A stretch of 5,368 nt of DNA from NCBI GenBank assembly GCA_013205155.1, contig JABMMT010000073.1:1-5368 (forward strand). The letters run 5' to 3'. The position numbers and the translations under genes were made by a program. Shown in pieces: positions 1 to 4,632 of the stretch. This DNA comes from Betaproteobacteria bacterium. GTDB taxonomy: Bacteria; Pseudomonadota; Gammaproteobacteria; Burkholderiales; Burkholderiaceae. The notes beneath the pieces were generated by a model, which had not been told where the DNA came from, made no database searches, and saw only the letters and a list, made by a program, of their open reading frames with translations. Numbering within the stretch: the stretch's first letter is position 1; each line of letters begins with the position of its first letter.

Positions 1-870
1 AGCAAGGGTTGCAATCTTACGGCATTCGCTGATACCACCAGCAGCACAAACGTCAGGCTGAACAATATCCATCGCCTTGCGGACCACAATATCTCTAAAG
101 CCCCAACGGGTAAATTCATTCTCGCCACCAGCTACCGCCATATCAAGAGCACGAGTCACTTCAACATAGCCATCTAAATCCTCTGGAGAGATAGGCTCTT
201 CAAACCATTCAATATCTAATTTTTCAAGCTCTCGACCAATCTTGATAGCTTGGGGCACAGTAAAACAATGATTAGCGTCTACCATCAGTCGCATATCATC
301 TCCCACTGCCTTTCGGACCGCTTCTACTCGCCTGATATCTAGCTTTAAATCGCCTAAACCAATTTTCATCTTGATAGCAGTAAAGCCATTTTGCTTAAAC
401 TCAATTGCCTCTTCCACCGCCTCTTCAATCAAGCGATTCATATCAATAAAATATAGGCCTGTTGCATAAGGGGTGACCTCATCTCGATAGGAGCCGCCAA
501 TTAACTTATGAATTGGCTGACCACAAGACTTACCAATAATGTCCCACAGAGCAATATCAATTCCGCTAATTGCAGAGATTGCCATACCGGTAGTGCCGTA
601 GTCCTTGATGCGGTTATATAAATCCTCCCAAATAACTTCCACATCGAATGGATCTCTACCAATAATACGAGGACCAAATTGGGTATCAATAAATGCTTTT
701 GATACTGCTGATGGTCCGTAGCACTCTCCCCAGCCTACGATCCCATCATTTGTCTCAATCTCAACAATGCAAGAACCCCTCGTTTTATAAATCCAACCTC
801 TTGAAGAGGTAAATGGCTTTTCTACAGGTGCAGAAACAACGTGACAGGTAACTTTTTTGATTTGACTCAT
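1..870 (-). CDS. Mandelate racemase/muconate lactonizing enzyme family protein (enolase superfamily), C-terminal end missing
   Basis: This is a cytoplasmic Mg-dependent enzyme of the mandelate racemase group, which abstracts the alpha-proton of a carboxylate; most relatives are sugar-acid dehydratases, racemases or cycloisomerases. The 290 codons present run from the ATG in open frame to the window edge; the family is usually 370-390 residues, so roughly 80-100 are missing. The N-terminal capping domain spans about residues 1-125 (GWGE near 46-49). In the barrel, KMK (Lys167, Lys169) is the catalytic KxK motif. Asp198 in VDANH, Glu224/225 in FEEP and Glu250 in GGEN supply the metal ligands. 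Asp273 in QPD should be the Asp of the His-Asp dyad; its His lies beyond the edge. The receptor gene ends only 24 bases upstream, so the two are probably co-transcribed. The start has a weak AAAGAG-type ribosome site. Family is secure; substrate is unknown, though the motif set resembles galactarolactone cycloisomerase and acid-sugar dehydratases more than mandelate racemase itself. Confidence 0.93.
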   Translation of the reverse strand, partial: MSQIKKVTCHVVSAPVEKPFTSSRGWIYKTRGSCIVEIETNDGIVGWGECYGPSAVSKAFIDTQFGPRIIGRDPFDVEVIWEDLYNRIKDYGTTGMAISAISGIDIALWDIIGKSCGQPIHKLIGGSYRDEVTPYATGLYFIDMNRLIEEAVEEAIEFKQNGFTAIKMKIGLGDLKLDIRRVEAVRKAVGDDMRLMVDANHCFTVPQAIKIGRELEKLDIEWFEEPISPEDLDGYVEVTRALDMAVAGGENEFTRWGFRDIVVRKAMDIVQPDVCAAGGISECRKIATLA

Positions 871-894
871 TAATACTCTTTCAATTTCTGATAT

Positions 895-1878
895 TTATTT
901 TTTTGGTTCAGAAAATACTTTTTTACCAACTACCGCCAAAGTGTTTGTTACAGCGACAACTTCAGCAGCTAGAGCTTTTCCAGTAAGGCTATCGACTCTT
1001 GAGCCACCCTCTTCTGATGCAGACCTAAAACGCGGATCCTGAATCGCTTTATTAAAAATAGCGATTAATCTTTCTTGAATTTCAGGAGGTGTTTTTGCAG
1101 GAGCAGCTAGATATGCCATCTGCACAAGTGGTCCAAATGGAAAAACGTTGTACCCTTTTTCCTTGAAGGTGGGGACATTGGGCATTGTTTTAATTCGCTC
1201 ATTCGCAAATACTCCCAAAGGTATCACCATATTGGAATCAATCTGCGCCTTACTTTCAGATGGTTTTAATACCGCAGCATCAATTTGCTTACCTGCAAGG
1301 TCAACGATCACCTTAGAGCCACCGGTATAGGGAACAGTAATGATGGATGAATTCACAACATTACCCGTCATCACAGCAAAAATATGATTCAAATTATTAC
1401 TGCCAGGAGTTCCAACAGAAACTTTGCCTGGGCTCTTTTTTATCATTGCCTCAAAACCATCCAAATCTTTTGCGGGTCCATCTTTCGGGACAAGAAGCAA
1501 TAATTGATCCGTTGTTACTCGCGCTATTGGAGCAAACTGCTCATTTTTAAGAGGTGTTAAACCCTGAGCAATCATCGCCATAGTGGAACTAGTACCCATT
1601 CCAATGGTGTAGCCATCGGGCTCTGCATTCGCTACTTTTGTCATGCCAATCGTTCCTGTTGCTCCAGCAACGTTATCGACAACGACTGTAATTCCCTCAT
1701 CAGCCAAAATTTTAGAAATCAATCGAGCTGAAATATCGTTTGATCCACCTACATTCCAAGGCACCACCAGCTTTATCTCCCTCGTTGGGAAATCAGCAGC
1801 CATGGCAGAACCAAAAGCCATAAAGGCCCCCAATACAGAAGTCGCCATTACGGTAACGGCTTTTTTAAAAGTGTTCAT
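895..1878 (-). CDS. Bug-family (TctC) tripartite tricarboxylate transporter substrate-binding protein
   Basis: This is a secreted periplasmic receptor that captures a small carboxylate or similar solute for a tripartite tricarboxylate transporter or for sensing. The protein has 327 residues, normal for the family. A signal peptide occupies residues 1-27 (FKKAV basic start, hydrophobic stretch, AMA before ADFP), giving a soluble protein with no lipobox cysteine. The family start of the mature domain is clear: DFPTREIKLVVPW, then GGSNDISAR (44-52) forming the ligand-binding loop, DNVAGATGTIG (68-78) and DGYT (88-91). VPYTGG (182-187) and MPNVPTFKEKG (232-242) mark the second domain. A GTG two codons upstream is in frame but lies inside the Shine-Dalgarno, so the ATG is preferred. 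It sits between a GntR/FCD regulator and an enolase-superfamily enzyme, which points to a sugar acid or hydroxy acid ligand; that is inference. No TctA/TctB genes are in view, as is common for orphan Bug proteins. Confidence 0.95.
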   Translation of the reverse strand: MNTFKKAVTVMATSVLGAFMAFGSAMAADFPTREIKLVVPWNVGGSNDISARLISKILADEGITVVVDNVAGATGTIGMTKVANAEPDGYTIGMGTSSTMAMIAQGLTPLKNEQFAPIARVTTDQLLLLVPKDGPAKDLDGFEAMIKKSPGKVSVGTPGSNNLNHIFAVMTGNVVNSSIITVPYTGGSKVIVDLAGKQIDAAVLKPSESKAQIDSNMVIPLGVFANERIKTMPNVPTFKEKGYNVFPFGPLVQMAYLAAPAKTPPEIQERLIAIFNKAIQDPRFRSASEEGGSRVDSLTGKALAAEVVAVTNTLAVVGKKVFSEPKK

Positions 1879-1880
1879 AT

Positions 1881-1890
1881 TCACCCCCTT
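1881..1890 (-). promoter_or_regulatory. Strong Shine-Dalgarno of the Bug receptor gene
   Basis: Read on the minus strand the site is AAGGGGGTGA. It matches the full AAGGAGGTGA complement of 16S rRNA with one change that still allows a G-U pair. The G run ends five bases before the ATG at 1876-1878, ideal spacing, while the competing GTG at 1882-1884 overlaps the site itself. This decides the start of the receptor gene and predicts strong translation. Confidence 0.75.
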
Positions 1891-1907
1891 TAGCTAAGAA
1901 ACATACC

Positions 1908-1928
1908 AATGTTATAACAAACAACATT
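1908..1928. promoter_or_regulatory. Candidate operator upstream of the Bug receptor gene
   Basis: Two overlapping symmetric elements lie 30-50 bases before the receptor start. TGTTATAACA (1910-1919) is a perfect 10-bp palindrome, and AATGTT (1908-1913) pairs with AACATT (1923-1928) across nine bases. FCD-type GntR regulators usually bind short palindromes with GT and AC half-sites; here GT and AC are separated by four bases rather than the more usual three, so the match is only approximate. On the minus strand TATAAC within the palindrome could also serve as a -10 element, but no good -35 hexamer is visible. It is a reasonable binding site for the adjacent regulator, unproven. Confidence 0.3.
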
Positions 1929-1970
1929 CATTTAGGAAATAGCTTATTAATCCTCACTTCCTTCATAGGT

Positions 1971-2651
1971 TTAATCCAATAAGTTACAGATGTCTAGGCG
2001 GGCGCTATCAATATCAGCACGAATCGCTCGGGCAACACCAATACCATCACCCTTCTTTAAGGCATTTAGGGCAGCCAAATGATATTTATGCCTTTTTTGC
2101 CCTGGCTTGTACTCTGGCAAAGCCAGATTTAATGTCGGCCCGCAGCGCAGCCAAGCCCCTTCAATGGCCTGAAGTAGAATAGACTGGTTAGCCAACTTAT
2201 ATATTCCAAAATGGAACTGATAGTGAGCATCTAAATAGGATGCAAGGTTTCCAGTTTCAGCTAAATTTCTCATATGATTCAGAAGCTTAGAAATTTCATT
2301 GATTTCTGCTTTAGTAGCATTTTTAGCTGCCGCCTCTGCTGCTAATGGCTCTAAGCTACTGCGTATTGCCATCAATTGACCCAACTCATTGGACGTCAGT
2401 AAGGGTACTGAGGCCCCTCCACCCTGCCCAACGCCACCTCTTTCAAGAACATTTTCTGCAGCCAGGCGATTAATCGCATCACGAACGGGTGTCAGACTAA
2501 TGCCAAGATCCTGCGCAACTTTCCGCAAAATAATTCGCTCACCCGGAACGAATTTACCTGCTAATAAGGCGCTCCTCAAAGAGAGATAGGCTTTATCCCA
2601 AAGGGTATCCTTATTGATGAGCTTCAGACTACCCTTAGCAGTGCTTGGCAT
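1971..2651 (-). CDS. GntR family transcriptional regulator, FadR/FCD subfamily
   Basis: This is a DNA-binding regulator of 226 residues, typical for the FadR subfamily, whose members are usually dimeric and are controlled by an organic acid or its metabolite. An N-terminal winged helix covers about residues 15-82: PGERI (36-40), LRKVAQDLGIS (42-52), and the recognition helix with TPVRDAI (54-60). The wing, RGGVGQGGGA (71-80), is unusually glycine-rich. The all-helical FCD domain follows from about 88 to 222. Likely metal or ligand residues are His143 and His147 in HYQFH, His191 in YHLAALNAL, and Asp213 in RADIDSAR; family members usually have Asp, His, His, His at these places. It sits 74 bases after azlD and 92 bases before the receptor gene on the same strand, so it probably controls the receptor and enolase-superfamily genes and perhaps itself. 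The ribosome site is weak (AAGAAA about ten bases upstream). Family is certain; effector is unknown. Confidence 0.95.
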   Translation of the reverse strand: MPSTAKGSLKLINKDTLWDKAYLSLRSALLAGKFVPGERIILRKVAQDLGISLTPVRDAINRLAAENVLERGGVGQGGGASVPLLTSNELGQLMAIRSSLEPLAAEAAAKNATKAEINEISKLLNHMRNLAETGNLASYLDAHYQFHFGIYKLANQSILLQAIEGAWLRCGPTLNLALPEYKPGQKRHKYHLAALNALKKGDGIGVARAIRADIDSARLDICNLLD

Positions 2652-2691
2652 GAGATATTTTTCTTAAAAAAGAGGTAAAAGCTAATATAAA

Positions 2692-2701
2692 TCAAATTTG
2701 A
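2692..2701. promoter_or_regulatory. Palindrome in the azlD-regulator gap
   Basis: TCAAATTTGA is a perfect 10-bp palindrome located 41-50 bases before the regulator start. It is nested inside a wider 5-bp repeat, GCTAA (2681-2685) and TTAGC (2710-2714), which on the minus strand is followed by TTTT. It could be an autoregulatory operator or a weak, AT-rich terminator for azlCD. Its sequence differs from the palindrome before the receptor gene, so the two are not obviously sites for one protein. Confidence 0.2.
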
Positions 2702-2725
2702 ACTTACTTTTAGCAAGCTCCAAAA

Positions 2726-3061
2726 CTACATCACCATTCTTGCTAGAGTAAAAAAGAGCATCCCGACAAAGATCGTTGCCAAAATACTTCTAGTGAACAA
2801 AAAGCCAATGACTCCGCCGATCGCCCCAAATATTTGAGGGGAGTAGAGATTTAATTCAAATAACTGAGTTACAGGATCCTTCGTAAACAATACTTCAGGA
2901 AGGACGATTGCAATTAATGCGGCAGTAGGTGCATAGCGTAAAAACTCATGAACTGCTTCTGGTATGGGGAATTTAGAGCCTAGTAATAATAAGGAAGTTC
3001 TAGTAAAGATACTTACTAACATCAAACCAAAGAATGCTATCCATAAATCAACCGTACTCAT
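2726..3061 (-). CDS. azlD: AzlD-type branched-chain amino acid transport protein (small subunit)
   Basis: This is the small inner-membrane partner of AzlC. The pair, called YgaZH in E. coli and BrnFE in Corynebacterium, exports valine, leucine, isoleucine and methionine or toxic analogues such as azaleucine. At 111 residues it has the usual AzlD length. Four hydrophobic segments are visible at about residues 5-27, 43-59, 77-90 and 92-110. The family signature RYAPTAALIAIVLPE (42-56) is clear, and a TR pair at 20-21 precedes the second part of helix one. The start ATG overlaps the azlC stop codon as ATGA, implying translational coupling, and has an AGAGG ribosome site (3067-3071) five bases upstream inside azlC. 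The substrate is inferred from family only. Confidence 0.9.
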   Translation of the reverse strand: MSTVDLWIAFFGLMLVSIFTRTSLLLLGSKFPIPEAVHEFLRYAPTAALIAIVLPEVLFTKDPVTQLFELNLYSPQIFGAIGGVIGFLFTRSILATIFVGMLFFTLARMVM

Positions 3062-3768
3062 GCTCGCCTCTGCGGAAATTTTTTATCCATCAATACTGCA
3101 GCCAATACTGCAGCAAATACTGAGCAGACAATCGTCAAACGATATGGCAAGTTAACAGTCAGCACACAAGTAATAGCTGCCACTAAAGCTGAGACGACTG
3201 CAGTTTTATGCTTGATAGCAGGAACAATCAAAGCGAGTAATGCTAAGGGCCCTGCAAATCCTAAACCCCAAGAACTGGGTATGTCTGACCCAAAAAAAAT
3301 AGCGATTAATGCACCTATTTGCCAAAAAATCCAATGGGCTAAGATCATTCCTAAAAAATAAAGAATTTGAGTATGAGAGCCATCAGAGTTATTGGGCGAT
3401 GGAAACTTTTCTATAAATTTCGCAAAACTCATATCGGTATTGATGGTTCCGATACCCAATCTTTGCAAGAGAGAATACTGTTTGAAGTGCGGTTGAATGG
3501 TTGCACTAAAAATAATAAAGCGAGACATCACAATCAGACCAGTCAGCCATATAGTCCAAAAAGGATAATCGCCATTAATTAATGGCATGACGGCTAATTG
3601 CGATGAACCAGCGTAGACCATAATATTGAACCAGAATGTATCTACTGGGCCTAAGCCAGCGCTCAGCAAGCTAATACTGGTCACAAGTGACCAAGCCACA
3701 ATTCCTGGTGATGACTCAACCATCACCTTGACTCCTTGCAAAAAAGGAGGTTTTCGAAAGAAATTCAA
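3058..3768 (-). CDS. azlC: AzlC family branched-chain amino acid exporter, large subunit
   Basis: This is the large inner-membrane subunit of the AzlCD exporter. The 236-residue reading, close to the family norm, has several hydrophobic helices (about 22-40, 44-64, 72-90, 134-160, 168-206, 211-228). Family landmarks are VYAGSSQLAVMPL (51-63), the SRFIIFSATIQPHF stretch (82-95) and TDMSFAKF (111-118). The start is uncertain. The longest frame begins at a TTG (3766-3768) with no clear Shine-Dalgarno, but its first 15 residues (FLQGV at 9-13, then the conserved small-residue spacing) resemble the normal AzlC N-terminus. An ATG at 3721-3723 has a good AAGGAG eight bases upstream and would give 221 residues with a shortened first segment. 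I kept the longer form on homology. It leads the minus-strand block and overlaps azlD by four bases. Confidence 0.88.
   Translation of the reverse strand: MNFFRKPPFLQGVKVMVESSPGIVAWSLVTSISLLSAGLGPVDTFWFNIMVYAGSSQLAVMPLINGDYPFWTIWLTGLIVMSRFIIFSATIQPHFKQYSLLQRLGIGTINTDMSFAKFIEKFPSPNNSDGSHTQILYFLGMILAHWIFWQIGALIAIFFGSDIPSSWGLGFAGPLALLALIVPAIKHKTAVVSALVAAITCVLTVNLPYRLTIVCSVFAAVLAAVLMDKKFPQRRA
3732..3749 (-). promoter_or_regulatory. Hairpin over the internal Shine-Dalgarno of azlC
   Basis: In the mRNA, CTCCTT pairs perfectly with AAGGAG across a six-base loop. The AAGGAG arm is the best ribosome site near the azlC start and serves the ATG at 3721-3723. If that ATG is used, this hairpin would hide its ribosome site and could tune translation; if the upstream TTG is used, it is simply inside the coding region. 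The pairing is seen in the sequence; the function is inferred. Confidence 0.35.
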
Positions 3769-3812
3769 ATTAACAAAATACTTTCTTAGTTTTGATTAAA
3801 AATATGATGTTC

Positions 3813-3821
3813 ATTATGACA
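3813..3821 (-). promoter_or_regulatory. Candidate extended -10 promoter for azlCD
   Basis: On the minus strand the bases read TGTCATAAT, an extended -10 element (TGn plus a hexamer with five of six consensus bases). No convincing -35 hexamer is found 16-18 bases upstream. Transcription would begin near 3806, leaving a leader of about 38 bases to the TTG start or about 83 to the ATG start. Confidence 0.3.
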
Positions 3822-3833
3822 TTAAGAATTGAT

Positions 3834-3867
3834 TGAGTAATGAACTATCCTTTCGTACATTGACTCA
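3834..3867. repeat. Imperfect inverted repeat in the divergent region
   Basis: TGAGTAATG (3834-3842) is the inverse of CATTGACTCA (3858-3867) apart from one extra G, with 15 bases between the arms. The right arm overlaps a TTGACT hexamer at 3860-3865 that resembles a -35 box on the plus strand, though no matching -10 follows at good spacing. It may be a regulator site; chance cannot be excluded in AT-rich DNA. Confidence 0.35.
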
Positions 3868-3878
3868 TTGAAAACCGC

Positions 3879-3904
3879 TATTCTCTAGCTTAAAGTAGAG
3901 AATA
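3879..3904. repeat. Perfect 9-bp inverted repeat in the divergent region
   Basis: TATTCTCTA (3879-3887) and TAGAGAATA (3896-3904) are exact inverse copies separated by eight bases (GCTTAAAG). Neither strand has a T run directly after it and it lies between divergent genes, so it does not look like a terminator. The layout of two nine-base arms suits an operator for a dimeric regulator of the frnE-like gene, of azlC, or both. The repeat is directly visible; its role is inferred. Confidence 0.6.
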
Positions 3905-3916
3905 AAGAAATGGAAG

Positions 3917-3945
3917 TTCACCTTAAATATAAGCTCCTATAGAAT
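3917..3945 (+). promoter_or_regulatory. Candidate promoter of the frnE-like gene
   Basis: TTCACC (3917-3922, four of six -35 consensus bases) is followed after 17 bases by TAGAAT (3940-3945, five of six -10 bases). Transcription would begin about seven bases later, at or next to the ATG at 3953, giving a leaderless or nearly leaderless message. A second TAGAAT at 3945-3950 is too close to the ATG to work as a -10 for it. Confidence 0.35.
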
Positions 3946-3952
3946 AGAATCT

Positions 3953-4609
3953 ATGAAACCAACTATCAAAATTGACTATATATCTGATGTAGCTTGCCCT
4001 TGGTGTGCAGTAGGATTGGGTAATCTTAATCAGGCGATCACCCAGTTAAGTGATCAAGCTCACTTTGAGGTGCATTTCCGACCTTTCGAACTCAACCCCA
4101 ATATGCCAAAGGGTGGTCAAGATGCCATTGAACATCTGACTCAAAAGTATGGCTTAACTGCGGAGCGGGTTAAGGCTAATCAAGCCAATATACGATCAAA
4201 AGCATTAGAGGCAGGATTTGAGTTTCATCCCGAGGGTCGTAAACGGGTTTACAACACATTTGATGCTCATCGTCTTTTATATTGGGCCGCAAAAGAATAT
4301 GACTTACAGAAACAAGCCGCCCTGAAAAAGGAATTTCTGAATACTTACTTTTGCCTAGCGGTCAATTTTGATGACCATCAAAATATATTAGAAGCAGTCA
4401 CCCGTGCTGGACTAGACCATCAAAGAGCACAGGAAATTCTGAGTGGTAGTGAATTTACTAATGAGGTGCGAGAAGAGAAGGCCACTTATACAAAAGCTGG
4501 AATTAGTTCAGTTCCCACTATCATTATTAATGATCAATACGTTTTGCAGGGAGCTCAGCCTTCTGAGTCATTTGTAGAAGCTTTTGAGCAATGCATTCAA
4601 AAGAGTTAA
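3953..4609 (+). CDS. DsbA family oxidoreductase, FrnE-like
   Basis: This is a cytoplasmic thioredoxin-fold protein of the DsbA/FrnE/2-hydroxychromene-2-carboxylate isomerase superfamily. It has 218 residues and no signal peptide, so it is not a periplasmic DsbA. The first strand (IKIDYISD, 5-12) leads into the redox motif CPWC (15-18). A helical insertion spans about 50-150 and contains the conserved NTFDAHRLLYWA (101-112). GISSVPTIIIN (183-193) carries the cis-proline Pro188 beside the active site. Two further cysteines, Cys134 and Cys214, are outside the motif. The CPWC pair favours a thiol-disulfide or polyketide-type FrnE role over the glutathione-dependent isomerase branch, which usually lacks this pair. 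No other start codon is available before the in-frame stop at 3896-3898, so the ATG is firm even though no Shine-Dalgarno precedes it. The gene is divergent from azlC and 23 bases before a Bug receptor gene. True substrate unknown. Confidence 0.92.
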   Translation: MKPTIKIDYISDVACPWCAVGLGNLNQAITQLSDQAHFEVHFRPFELNPNMPKGGQDAIEHLTQKYGLTAERVKANQANIRSKALEAGFEFHPEGRKRVYNTFDAHRLLYWAAKEYDLQKQAALKKEFLNTYFCLAVNFDDHQNILEAVTRAGLDHQRAQEILSGSEFTNEVREEKATYTKAGISSVPTIIINDQYVLQGAQPSESFVEAFEQCIQKS

Positions 4610-4632
4610 AAAAACTAACGATAAGGTGCCGG

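Noticed and set aside
501..689. 62-codon minus-strand open frame
   Set aside because: It lies out of frame inside the enolase-superfamily gene, whose own frame carries all family motifs.
1643..1897. 84-codon plus-strand open frame, with smaller ones at 1148-1330 and 1347-1550
   Set aside because: All are antisense to the Bug receptor gene, which has signal peptide and family motifs; the plus-strand products show no recognisable motif.
1931..1966. AGGAA and TTCCT repeat after the regulator stop as a terminator
   Set aside because: The arms are only five bases with a 19-base gap and there is no T run after the structure.
2389..2589. 66-codon plus-strand open frame
   Set aside because: Antisense to the winged-helix part of the GntR regulator; a low-complexity shadow product.
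2964..3155. 63-codon plus-strand open frame across the azlC/azlD junction, and 3367-3582 within azlC
   Set aside because: Antisense to well-supported membrane protein genes, with no ribosome site or family resemblance.
3860..3889. TTGACT with TCTAGC as the frnE-like promoter
   Set aside because: The -10 match is only three of six; TTCACC with TAGAAT closer to the gene scores better at ideal spacing.
3879..3904. Perfect inverted repeat as a rho-independent terminator
   Set aside because: The stem is AT-rich, neither strand has an immediate T run, and the flanking genes diverge, so no transcript ends there.
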